Part shown: piece by piece, positions 19,493-30,800 of the stretch
How the letters are laid out: the number at the start of each line of letters is the position of its first letter
Numbering within the stretch: position 1 is the first letter of the stretch
NCBI GenBank assembly: GCA_973895155.1
Contig: OZ316896.1
Coordinates: 10,788,001-10,852,000 of the forward strand
Reading direction: 5' to 3'
DNA length: 64,000 bases
Source of the DNA: Marsupella aquatica
Lineage: Eukaryota > Marchantiophyta
Made by a program: the position numbers and the translations under genes
The notes under the pieces: model-generated
Seen by the model: the letters and a program-made list of their open reading frames with translations, nothing else
The model's database searches: none
What the model was told of the DNA's origin: nothing

Positions 19493-21505
19493 CAGCGCAG
19501 TGCATTAACTACATTCTGTTTATTGACCGACGTGATAGGACAGTGCAGTGAAATTGACGGACGTGACAGGACTGTACGCTTACAGTGATATTCTCTGATG
19601 TGCAGGATCATAATTATTATGGTGACATCGACAGTCTGGATCAGGGAAGGCGGACAAGTTATTATAGGCATACGTGAGAAATAGGTTGGAAAAGGTCGCG
19701 TGATAAGTCTTGATCCTTCTAGGGTTTGTCACAATGTTCCTCTTGGGGCGGACAGAGTTATTCTTCTATTGGAGGAAGTTTTTGACGAGACCATTCTATG
19801 CGAAGATGGCGAACTTTTGAAGGACATGATTGGGGGTTACCTTGTATGGGAAAGGAATCAGCTTTTTCGAGCTCCCATGGAATTGGAGGATGTGTTTGGC
19901 ACTGTTGGTGATGATCAGGATCCAGTCAATCAAAATTCTGATGGGAACAACCATAATGAGAGTCGGTCTGGTGTGGAAGTAGTTTTACCAAAGGCCTTGT
20001 GGATGGGCATGCCTGTAAAGGTGGTGGATGAGAACAAGTTGATTTTTGCAGTGGCAACTATACATGTTCTAGATCCTATAGTGAAGCTTGGGGATGTCAC
20101 CCTTGGGAATACACATGTGGGAATTCTGATCAACGATTTTGTCGAGGGAGCTACCATAGATCATCTGAAGCATAGAGATTGCTTAAAAGCTTGGTCGATG
20201 GACCAACTCATTGCCAAGGATGGCAACTTGTTGTCTTTCCACAACATCAGGCAAGCTGTGGGAGGGAACACATCTCCAACAAGTGGCAAGCGGTCCTACA
20301 TCCATAAAAGTAGGAAAAGAAAGAGTCCATCTTCCCAGACATCTAGAAGAGACACATCTTTGGCACGTCAAGATGTGTTGTTGATAAACACTAAGGACTG
20401 TTGTAGTGAACATTGTTGCCAATATTTGGACCGCAACTTGGCTATGGCAATTAGGCAAAAGTGGTGGTCAAAATCTTTTGCGGAGCGCAAGGAGGAGGAA
20501 ATCAAGGCTATTAAAAATACAATACACTTGGGTACTTGAGAAAGGATTCTAGCAGTGGAGGGCAAAGTATTGTGCTTGGAGGCATGGAGAATCATTCATT
20601 CAAGAGGAAAGACTCAATTTTATGCCTTGAAGAAGACTGTGATGGCTGGAATGAACATAGGTACCCATGGTAATGCTGGAAAAAGGCGTATGTCCGAGAA
20701 AGTATCTCAAGCGTTCATGTTAATGAAAGAGATTATTGAGGAGGCAGCTGATCATCATCCAGCCAAGTTGAGAACCATGGCAGATAATACAAGGATGGTT
20801 TTGAGGGAATTGCCAACAAATCTTACTTGGGAGAATATTAGAAACAGGGTTAATGTTGTCAACCAGGAGGCTGGTCTTCCTCCAATTTCCCAACCCACCT
20901 TGGGTCATCTACATCAGATGTATTTCAGGGAGTTCTCACGTCACAAAAAGGGCACCAACTTTTCAAAGTGTACAACTTGTAGTGAGTTGCTTCAACGGAA
21001 AGCAAACCTTACAGGAGCTAAGGAAGAGTTAGAGGGCCTAAGGCGTGACGAGGAGGAACATCACCAAGACCACACACAACAAAGAATGTGCTATCATACC
21101 TGGAGATATGAGTCCATCCATCGTCCAAAGGAAGTGTTATGCCTTATTCATGATAAGATGGATCATTCAAAGACAGCCTTCCAAGAATGCCCTTCAATCC
21201 TAAGCATGTGGATGGTGCCCAAAAGTTCCCAATTACTGTCACTGGTATCCTTACTCATGGTCATGGTCCCAAGGCCATAGCCCAATATCATGTTGGAGTG
21301 TGGCCAGGTGATGTCAACATCACTATTGGGTCAATTGATTCAATACTAAGGATGTTGGAAAACCCAAATCCAATGATCAAATCACTTGTGGAGGGGCCAG
21401 ACTCGACAAGTCTTTTTAAAGACCTCCTTTTTGGGAGAGCAGATATCTTGGAGGCAAGTGTCCTTAGAGCATTTGAGGATGACATTACCTACATCTCAAG
21501 CCTAG

Positions 21506-21707
21506 GTACTTTACTCACAATCCTTTAATTTATTATTATTTAATAATATAAGCTCACACACACACTGACACTCTACTTTGTGTAGTTGTTGCTCCTCCTA
21601 GCCAAGGTTTCATTAATAGGGTTTAAACCCTAAACCCTAAATTGGGGTTTAGAGTCTGACTAGGGTTTTATTTAAAAGCATTCTGAGATTGTTACATTGT
21701 GATGCAG
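21506..21707 (+). other. Intron in the transposase pseudogene
   Basis: GGTACT donor and GATGCAG acceptor restore one frame across the domain. The intron contains CCCTAAACCCTAAA, a short telomere-like motif. Confidence 0.6.
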
Positions 21708-21869
21708 TACCTGAGGCACCAAAGTTCAGGCCCCTTCCACGAGTATTGAAGCTACAACTGGATAATTGTGCCTCAGACAACAAGAACAGATATATGATGG
21801 CTTATTTGTCATTGTTGACGGCAAGGGAGGTGTTTGAAGAGGTTCATCTTGGTTTTATGGTGGTTGGGC

Positions 21870-21877
21870 ATACTCAT
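21870..21877 (+). repeat. 8-bp target-site duplication, left copy
   Basis: ATACTCAT, repeated exactly at 22175-22182 on the other side of the MITE. In the gene it encodes part of the conserved GHTHED motif. Confidence 0.85.
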
Positions 21878-22174
21878 CTCGGGGGTTTCACTTCCACAAA
21901 AATGGCATATCACGTGCGACGAAGTATAGGGTCATTTTATTGGTTCAAAGGGAAGACTTAAGAATTTTCTGAGAAGAACAATAGGGTCTTTTAAATCCAA
22001 TTTTGAGACTTATAAGAACATTAGGGTCCTTATAACCAAAATTTTGGAATATTCCAAGAATATTCCAACTTTATAGGGGTTGAAAAAATAAAAAAAATTA
22101 TTATATTTTAGGGGGTCCGAGGCCTAAAAACGTCGCAAGTGATAGGGAGGCATCCGTATAGTGAGACCCCTGAG
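21878..22174. mobile_element. 297-bp MITE inserted in the transposase gene
   Basis: The ends are inverted repeats, CTCGGGGGTTTCACT and CTCAGGGGTCTCACT (read inward on opposite strands). A second inverted block, TATCACkTGCGACG, begins exactly 31 bases in from each end. ATACTCAT is duplicated on both sides. Removing the insert plus one target copy (305 bases) rejoins VGHTH to EDVDGMF in frame, confirming the boundaries. It has no coding capacity. The 8-bp duplication fits hAT-like activity, but the termini do not settle the superfamily. Confidence 0.9.
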
Positions 22175-22182
22175 ATACTCAT
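22175..22182 (+). repeat. 8-bp target-site duplication, right copy
   Basis: ATACTCAT, identical to 21870-21877. It is followed directly by the continuation of the transposase frame (GAGGACGTTGACGG). Confidence 0.85.
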
Positions 22183-23397
22183 GAGGACGTTGACGGTATG
22201 TTCGGGCATTTTTCAGAGTCTATGATGCATAACCCCACATACTCATTGCCTGAGTTAATGTCCTTGTTCATGAGAGCAAGGGCACCCAATGCAGTCCCAC
22301 ATTTTCTACAGGAGGTCCCAGATTTCAAAAACTACTTAGCTCCATTCATGTTGAAGGGCCCTGAGGCATTGGTGGGGCATTTAAAACCCAGGCTGTTTAG
22401 GTTCTATGTTCGTCATGATAGTATGCCATGCTTCCAATACAAAATGAAGTCAACTGATCAGGGATGGTTACCCAAGGAAGGTATTGAAATGTGGTCATGG
22501 AAAGATGACAAAAGTCCTCACATCCCAATTGGGGTGCCCAAACGGCTACCAATGATGGAGTTGAAAATGCTTCCTGAAGTGCTGACAGGGTTGAAGAAGC
22601 ATGTGTCATTCTTTGAGTTTATTCTAAAGCAAACAAAAGAGGAAGAACCAAAGCGACATTGGACAACTCTCATCAATTATTGGAATGACATTGTAGATAC
22701 TCTACAGGGTGAGCAGGTGCAATATGAACCTGAAGGTGCACACAACTTGGAATACGGGTTTTGGCCTTTATCAATATGGAGAGAGCACGTTCCACCAGAA
22801 TATCGAAATGTGGCATGTGAGTTGGAGGCAACAGTGGATTATGTGGGACCAGCAAAAGATAAACCTCCTGAGAGTTTTAACCCTAGGGTTGATGTTGTGA
22901 AGGGCTGTTATGTGTTGGTACGGCCGGACGACTCAGACCTGGATGTTTATCCTGTCCATATGGGGTTAGTTGTTACAGATGTGGTAGAAGGACCAGTGAA
23001 TGAACAAAACCTTCTTACTCATGTATGTGGCGTTGAGTGGTTTAGACCATTTATGGCAAAGAAGCAACGTGGTCAATCAGACTGGCAGCCAAGAGAGCGG
23101 TGGGCAGATTCTTGGGATAAGAAATGGGAACGTGATCCATCTCCCATATACAAGGAAGCTGAGACAATAGATGTTTCCTCTGCCTTGTGGTGTTTCAAAG
23201 CACGCAAAGGACCAGTGACAGGGCTGGTAGGAATTCCAAAGAATGTTGTTGTCGAGGCAAGAGACTATCTCTTGACATGCATAGCAAGTGACAAATCCTA
23301 GACAGTAATGAAGCATGTAGTTTAGCATACAGTTTAAAAGGCAACTCAGAATTGTAGTAGCCAGAGAACTCAAGTTTAGACAAGTCTTATCGTCTAA

Positions 23398-23971
23398 GTT
23401 AGTTAGTTGGTTAGTTTATTTAAGATATAATATTAGTTAGTGGGGCCTTAGTTTGGTGATATTAAGGCATGATATTATTGACATTCAAATGAATGTCCAG
23501 TAGACATTGTAATATACAACAATCCTATTAATAAATAATAATTATAGTTACACCCTCAAGTGAACTCAACTTTCAATGATTTCTGATTTTATATGGTTCC
23601 ATGCCTGATTGAGTCAAAGCAATAGAAACTAACTAATTAAAGGGTGATACTATAATTGTAGGTCACGCACCTTGGTGCATGTCAATCTTTTTTGTATTCA
23701 ACCCTATAGTAATTAAATAGACAAGTTAGTTAGTTGGTTAGTTTATTTAAGATATAATATTAGTTAGTGGGCCCTTAGTTTGGTGATATTAAGGCATGAT
23801 ATTATTGACATTCAAATGAATGTCCAGTAGACATTGTAATATACAACAATCCTATTAATTGTTGTAAATAAACTAATTAATTAAAGGGTGGTACTTACTA
23901 TGATTGTAGGTCACGCACCCTGGTGCGTGTCAATCTTTTTTGTATTCAACCCTATAATAATTAAATAGACA
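23398..23971. repeat. Direct repeat with dyads near the right end
   Basis: A 327-base unit (23398-23724) starting GTTAGTTAGTTGG is repeated at 23725-23971 with an internal deletion of about 80 bases. Each unit ends with a dyad of the same geometry as those in the rest of the element: CACGCACC-TT-GGTGCATG at 23664-23681 and CACGCACC-CT-GGTGCGTG at 23912-23929. Confidence 0.8.
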
Positions 23972-24128
23972 ATTGAAACAATGAATGATAGTTTAATTAA
24001 GGATTTGTGTATGGATCAAGAGGTACTTGATGTCATTTAGTGATGCATTGTTATAAAGATCTTGCAACAAAACATTTGAAGTTTTTGACTATCCCACCAA
24101 ATGTTAAAGAGGTTGATCATTCATTAAC
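23972..24128. other. AT-rich right subterminal sequence
   Basis: AT-rich, no gene or clear repeat. It separates the direct repeat from the right inverted terminus. Confidence 0.4.
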
Positions 24129-24189
24129 TAATAATATTTAGATAAAATTGAAATTAATCTAATACTTCAGTATTCCTTAAATTGGGGTT
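24129..24189 (-). repeat. Right terminal inverted repeat
   Basis: The reverse complement starts with the same 17 bases as the left end and carries the second 13-base block after nearly the same spacing. CCTA follows directly at 24190-24193. Confidence 0.6.
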
Positions 24190-24260
24190 CCTAGGCAGAT
24201 CTGACCTAAGCCAAGCTCATCTAACGTGATCTGACCTAGGAAGTCGGACTTAAAAAAACA
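24190..24260. repeat. TGACCTAAGCCAA-type repeat (right target flank)
   Basis: GATCTGACCTAAGCCAAGC and GTGATCTGACCTAGG, in the same orientation as 2320-2893. This continues the target repeat beyond the element. Confidence 0.6.
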
Positions 24261-26145
24261 TTTTTATTATGGGAGTGCTTGCGCTCTTGTTTGTTTAGGT
24301 TTGATTGGTCCTCACCTTCTTCCCCCCTTTATTCTTAAACAAAAGGATTTTCAGGGTTAAAAAGAAAACAATTCATAAATCTAGGAATTGATGTGGCATG
24401 GAAGAATTAGTAAAAAAGTAAACCTAACAACTGTTTCCATGGTATGTGAAGTGAATCAATGTCTTTTTGCATATGGATGGACATTCTTATTGCTAGTTGT
24501 GTTGATACACATGTATGAAGGAACCAGTGTACAACATACAAGCTATGTTGACTTAGAGATGTAGGGTGTGTCCATGACCAAAATGAAAATTTCACTACAT
24601 ACTAACACCATACATTGGCCATAGTTTTGGCAAGTCACAAGCTGAGCTCTGTGACACAATAAATTCTCTCTCCACTCTCCAACTCTTGACCATTGATATC
24701 TAGTGTGAGCACAATGAAGTGTTCCTCCAAGGTATAGGCCCTCTCCACTAGTCTAACCTCAGCAGCACTTAAACATGGTTAAGTTTTGCTCAAACAGTTA
24801 ACTTATTTAGCTACTTGCTAGAGTTAAGTATCAACAAGTTGTTAACACTTTCTACTTTCAACAATGTTGTAATGGATGGGGCACTTGTACAAGAACCCTA
24901 CACCCTAATTCTCCCCTGCCCCCCACCCCCTTCCCCTAATCACATCAAACAACTTTACTAATTTTTTAGCACCAAACAGATTTTGCCTTTAATTTGGTAG
25001 AGTTCATTTGATAGAAAAGTGGTTGGAAAATGAAAGGTCAAGGTTACTAACAAATCCCAACTAGACCCACATACTGGTTATCCCTGTGAATGTAAGAAAT
25101 GAAGTAATGTGCTGGGCTTTCACTCAATCCTGTCCCCTTTTGCCTACCCTTTTGCCATTCAAACAGGGGGAGGAAATATGGAAATTGGGATGGAAACATT
25201 CTTCCCACAAGAGCCCTCAGAAAAGTAGCGGTCAATCTAAACACTTTAATATAAAATTTGGCTCTTTTGCATGGTCTGGTTACAAGATATGATTTTGGCG
25301 GGAGGCCTCCCTGGTTGGTCGATTAGAGTGATATTTTTTCCTACCCAGGAGATGGACGTATAGGTGCCACTGAGCACATTTCCAACGCCCAACCCGTCAC
25401 TCTTTCACAGCTCAGACCTCATTGAGATCCTCTTGCCAAGCCGCTCTATTGTAACATCCTTGTGTCCGGCCATGCTTGACCATCTCACTTATATTTTGAC
25501 AACACTTCCGCTCAACATCACATGATGAATGGATATACTCTTTGGCAAGAGCACTCACAAATAATAATGGTTAATTTAGACTATAATTTGCAATTGATAT
25601 CTACCCTTCATGCGCTATGCATTCTCGAGTGAAACTATAGGCCTTAAATTTCTTTGGTAGGATAAAATTTTGATTAGAGGACCCAATGGCAAGCCCATTA
25701 AAAACTGATGGTACTTTAAGTAAGTTAGTTGTTCTTTTTGGATAATTATTCTTAGGATGTTGTTTGTGTGTGACTTGGTACATAAGCATCCTAAGCTGCA
25801 TCAAAAGAGTTTTTAGCCATAATTTTATGGTCTCAAGCCATTTTGGGCTGAGAATTTCTTACAATGGTAATTAGCTTGGGGAACTATTTCCAATTTTTCT
25901 TAAGAAAATGGACATCCCAAAACTTTCTGACCGCCCTCATCAAACCAATCAGATGAAAGAGATTGAAGAAACAACTACAACTAAAAAATGGGTTGTTAGG
26001 ATTTGGGGACAAACTTAAGAAAGAAATAAAATGGGTGGAATGTTTGGGTGGGCAAGGAGGGGGAAAGAAACATGGGGTTGCATATAGCATCAGAAAGCAG
26101 GAGAACATGTGTTAGGTTGACAGGTATTAAACCATAGGGTACACA
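24261..26145. other. Gene-free spacer
   Basis: I see no gene. Contents are AT-rich sequence, a C-rich tract near 24915, and at about 25090-25180 a copy of the dispersed GAAGTAATGTGCTGGGCTTTC-type repeat also present near 500-580. Confidence 0.4.
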
Positions 26146-26860
26146 AACTAATTTTGATATTAAGGTATGTCTTTTTGTGAGTGCATGATTCTCATTGAGG
26201 CTATGGAAGCAAGAAATGACTAAATTTGATATTTAGACTATCCGTTTGTGAGTCATGATTCTCATTGAGACTATGGAAGCAACACCTTACTAATTTTGAT
26301 ATTTAGACTATCCTTTTGTGAGTCATGATTCACATTGAAGCTATGAAATCAAAACCCTGACTAATTTGATGTTTAGACTATAATTTTGATATTTAGACCA
26401 TCGTTTTGTGTTGTGAGTCATGATTTGCATTGAAGCTTTGAAAGCAAAACCAGACTAATTTTGTTATTTAGACTATCGTTTTGTGTTGTGAGTCATGATT
26501 CGCATTGAAGCTATGAAAGCAAAACCTGACTAATTTTGATATTTAAACTATCTTTTTGTGTTGTGAGTCATGATTCGCATTGAAGCTATGAAAGCAAAAC
26601 CTGACTAATTTTGATATTTAGACTATAATTTTAATATTTAGACAGTTTGTGAGTCATGATTCGCATTGAAGCTATGGAAGCAACACCTGACTAAACACCT
26701 GACTAATTTGATATTTAGACGATTATCCTTTCGTAAGTCATGATTCGCATTGAAGCTATGGAAGCAACACCTGACTAAACACCTGACTAATTTGATATTT
26801 AGACGATTATTATCCTTTCGTGAGTCATGATTCGCATTGAAGCTATGGAAGCGACACATG
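26146..26860. repeat. Tandem repeat, about 65-100 bp units
   Basis: About eight imperfect units carry ATTTTGATATTTAGACTAT, TTTGTGAGTCATGATTCGCA and TTGAAGCTATGGAAGCAA. Unit length varies through inserted GTTGT and ACACCTGACTAA copies. The block ends 1 kb before the first oxidoreductase gene. Confidence 0.8.
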
Positions 26861-27862
26861 ACACATGAGGTAGCAAGCAGGCAGGCAGGCAGGGGAAGGC
26901 GAAGCGAGAAAGTGGGCAGTCACAGAAAACAGCTTCTTCTGTGAATTCGATCGCAGGAATAGTACAGTGGTGGCGGATTAGCGAGCCGTGGTCGAAGCGC
27001 AGTAGTGCCGGCTTGATCTGGGATTCGTGTGGACCGTGCGTAACATTTCATTTTGTTCACCACGTTTCGCGAAGTGGGTGCAGCTGCTGTCGCCATTCGG
27101 TGGCCCTTCTTCCCCTGTTCTGGCACAGCCGTGTCGGTATGTATGTCCCGATCAGAATTAATCAATCATATGTTTGGATGGTATCCTCATATTGCTCTGG
27201 AGCTGTTTCCTGATCGGAGATGGATGATTGTGTTGCATTGCATTGCATTGTTTTGATTGATTGATTTATGGATTGATGAATGAATCCGGAATGAGGTTGA
27301 TTCATCCCCGTCGTTCGTTCTGTTCTCCGTCAGTCAGGATTGGGCATTTCGTACATTGGTCGTTAGATGTCACAGTTTACAAAGACCCTTACAAACTTTT
27401 GGGGTTCACCTTTGTATCTTTCAATGAGAATGTGCTTCTGGAGAGATGTTTCTGGGTATGACGACAGCATTTCTTATGCTCGAGGCAATGCCATACCGTT
27501 TCCTGTAGTGTAGTGATTGAAAAGGAACGAAATCTGTGAACGAATTTGAAAATTGGACAGCATTGATTTGGACCGGAAGGATAATGCTGCAATGTAGATA
27601 GATTCTGGCCGTGGTACGAGTGAATGCTGGATGCGAAGGGATGGTTTTGGTGGAACTTATTGAGTTTTCAGGAGACGTCAAGATGGAGATCTGAGATTTG
27701 GTGCCGTTGGTGGGTCGTGCATGTGTTGAGGGGGGGAATGCTACCTTGATGGCCTGGGTTGTTTCTCGTTCGCTGGCTGACAAGCGTCCAATTGTTTTCC
27801 ACCACTCTTCGCTGTTGTGAAGTCTGGGACGTACTCTCTGACCTTATGCAGGGTAGGCAGCA
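26861..27862 (+). promoter_or_regulatory. Promoter/5' UTR region of oxidoreductase gene A
   Basis: GC content rises after the tandem repeat, with GGCAGGCAGGCAGG just before it. A possible 5' UTR intron runs from GTCG|GTATGT (27137) to TTATGCAG (27851), leaving the leader GGTAGGCAGCA before the ATG at 27863. This is inferred from splice signals only. Confidence 0.35.
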
Positions 27863-30800
27863 ATGGTAGAAAAGGTCGGATTGGCTTTGCTCGGAGCGGG
27901 CGTGTTTGCATGTGCACAGTATGTGCCCAACTTCAGAGATCTGTCTGAAATAGTGACTCTGCGAGCTGTGTGGAGTCGATCACAGGTTCGTTCCTGTGTA
28001 TCTCCTCTTCGAATCCTCTTCAATGTAGTCTACAAAACTATGAGCACGAGTGAGGTTTTTTGCAATTATGTTGATCTAGTCATCGGCGACACTTTCAGGA
28101 AATTATTTTTATAGCGTGACACAATGAGTTCTGAAGCTAATGCGAGGAGCCACCAACATTCTGGCAATGGTGTTTCACTGTTGTGACTTAGCAAGCCTCT
28201 TGAATCAGGGGAATTCTGCGTGCCAGTCTGTTGTTTGGTGACCGTTTGCCCTCTGGCGATTACAGGAAGTTGCTTTAGAGGGAGCAACTCTGGTTAAGGA
28301 TTTTTCCCCGGACGTTAAAGCAAAGTGGGGAGATGAAGGACTGGAGGACATCCTCGCAGATGAGAACATCCATGGAGTGGCCGTGGTTCTTCCTGCACAA
28401 GTCCAGGTTCATCTTCAAAACTCCATATGCAGTAAACACAGTTAAAAGCAGGTGCTTGATGTTTGGAGCAAGAAATGCTGCAGGATGCTAACCTGATAAG
28501 CACAATTGTGATTCGTTTATCATCATGGGACTTGACTTGTTTACACTCAGTTACTTAAACTTGTCAACAACAGGGGACTCTGAAACTTAATCTAATACTT
28601 TGAGATGACATACTGGTCAGGTGCTTCTTGGTATAAGCTTTAATCCCAAAGCAAGTTGAATGTTTGTTTACATTTGAAATATTCAATGCTGCAGTTGAAG
28701 TTTGTTTTAAAGGCGCTCGAAGCGGGAAAGCACGTGCTACAAGGTAGCATACTATTTGACTCGTCCTCCGTTTGTCGCCATTTTACGACAACGTTTTGCG
28801 ATTTTGGTATCTACCTTGGGTCTAGGCCTTGTCTAGAGGAAGAATATCTAGAGAAATCGAAATTTCCAGCTCCGGTATTAGTGTATTTTCAGATAACTTA
28901 TTTTTGTAAAAGCTGAATCAACTTGTGTTTTGCGTGGAAAAGGATTGATAGTAGGCATTCTGGCCCCTGAAATTCACTCTTAAAATCAAATAGATATGCC
29001 TTTGCTGCTATACGAGATTTGTTGCATGCCGTTATTGATAACTGCGTTTGTCGTTGTGCGATTTCAACACGGTTACCTCGCTGTGGATGATGAAGAAAAA
29101 CCTGCTGGTACAAGTGAGTGTTCTAATACTGGTATACAGATGCCCTATTTGATTTGAATGTAAAGGAGATTAATTAAGCAGCAAGTAGCTGTGCTGGATT
29201 TCTCGAAAAGGCCGAATGCTTGTCGATGAGTTTCATCCTACGTGACGCTCAAAAATCTTGTGTGTAGTGTCACTGCCCTAAGGTAGGTGTGCATGTAGAA
29301 TCACTCGAACGTTTCCCATACATTTGCGGAGTACATTTTTTAAAGACACCAAGGATTCCTCCACTGCTTTATATGTGCTCTGTGGTCAAGTCCATGTCTC
29401 TTAGGGGTTTTATTTCTCCACTCTTTGTGTCATTCTCTTTGCATACTTGGGCACAATGGAGTTAAGGATAGCTGATTGGAATATGTTCTCAGATGTAATG
29501 GAAGTGAAAAAAGCGTTGGCAAAATATGCGGCCCTATCTGCATCTGGTGCCAAGTTGCCCATCTGGGCGGTTGCTGAGAACTATCGGTTTGAGCCCGCGC
29601 TGTTGGAGGTAAGCTGCCGGATCTCCCTGTAAAGAAAAAAATGTATCCATTCGAATAGGATGCGAGAATTTCTGGCATTTTCACCTCCTATTCAAATGCT
29701 TGCACTGTAGCTACTTGAATTTGTTTGAAGAATTTCGTCGCAGACGACTCAATCTAGTGCTGTTACCAAGGACCATGTTTCGCCAAAATGAGACGATGGA
29801 CAAAGAGAAACACCATTCTCATTTTGACTGAATGTTATGTTAGGCTGCAAAATGGGTTAAGGAGGCTGGAGATGTGTGTGCAATTCACGTGACTGCTGAA
29901 GCTGCAATGAACAGTGCCAACCCGTACTTTCATAGTGCGTGGCGGCGGGATCCAGGTTTGAAGGTTAAGCATTACATTCGTGAACTCTTTTGAAATCGGC
30001 CTGAAATTTGTAAGAGATACGGTATTTAGTAACATTGTCCAATGATGCGTAATCTTTTAGCTCGCTTGAATTTGGATCTTCAAAGAACCCCTCTACTAAG
30101 TGCCTTAAAATTTGAGCTTTGCGTATTTTAAAGAAGAATTGCAGCTATCATGCGTTTCTCAACCATAATTAACGTAGCTGTCAAATGGGTTGAATGCAGG
30201 GTGGGTTTGTGCTAGATGGAGGAGTCCATTTTGTTGCCGGCTTGAGACTGGTAGTATCTTCAATCCAAATTTCCATGATTCTCCCCTCTGGTCTGTGCTG
30301 CTTCCACTGGCAAATGCATTGTCACCATTTGATGAATTATGGCCAAGTTCCTCGCTTCAGCTCAGATCAAGACCCTCTCTACCTCTGACGGATTGATCAG
30401 ATATAAAAGTTTTATCATAAGGAATCCTCCTCCTTCCCTCCGTACTTATGGTCATGACCTCTCCTCCCGACCAGAAAATAACAAACTGCAAGCAGTTGAT
30501 GATTACCCCTGATATGAGCGAAGCTGTGCCTTTAAGGACACAAGCCTGCAAGGGCTTGTCGTAGAAAATGCAATACTGGCTTCCTAAAATTTCTCATTCT
30601 GAGATTCTTGTTTCATTGTGTTCGTAGTAAGCACAAATCTCCAGAATCCTTCTATATTCACAGACCTCTGGTATTTCTATATGACAACTCTCGTTGAGAA
30701 TTTGAATATATTGTTAGATCAATGGTCTTGCTCAAATAAGGCTTCTGAGCGGTACCTGATCCTTGGTTGGACGGTGTTTTAGTGAGTGATTTACGTAATG

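Larger units (their letters stand above)
19700..23301 (+). pseudogene. DUF8039/DUF7869-like transposase gene, broken
   Basis: The N-terminal part (HNVPLGADRVILLLEEV; later VKLGDVTLGNTHVGILIND) resembles the plant DUF8039 module of transposon proteins. The middle has a Cys pair (CTTCSEL). The C-terminal part is DUF7869-like and RNase-H-like: ITVTGILTHGHG, YHVGVWPGD, LQLDNCASDNKNRYMMAYLSLL, VVGHTH, then EDVDGMFGHFSE after the insertion. Lesions are a TGA at 20537-20539 with the same frame continuing, a one-base loss near 21177, and a 297-bp MITE. A GT-AG intron at 21506-21707 joins SSL to VPEAPKF. It ends with TGRP-less Trp-rich segments and CIASDKS. The 5' end is incomplete; a stop lies just upstream of 19700. 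It is the likely mobility gene of the large element, lying 0.9 kb from its right end. Confidence 0.6.
2894..24189. mobile_element. Candidate 21.3-kb terminal-inverted-repeat mobile element with gene cargo
   Basis: Both ends carry AACCCCAATTTAAGGAA (2894-2910) and its exact reverse complement (24173-24189). A second inverted match, CTAAATATTATTA, lies at 2939-2951 and 24129-24141 with nearly the same spacing. CCTA flanks both ends and the same target repeat continues outside in direct orientation. A characteristic CGCG dyad occurs inside these limits and was not seen outside. The contents are three FCP1-like copies, a ParB-like/Ulp1 gene, three F-box-like genes, a Cys-knuckle gene and a DUF8039/DUF7869-like transposase gene. 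Ulp1 proteases and DUF8039 proteins are known companions of plant DNA transposons. Alternatives are a nest of several smaller insertions, or inverted copies of an unrelated dispersed repeat that happen to bracket the region. No superfamily is assigned. Confidence 0.55.
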
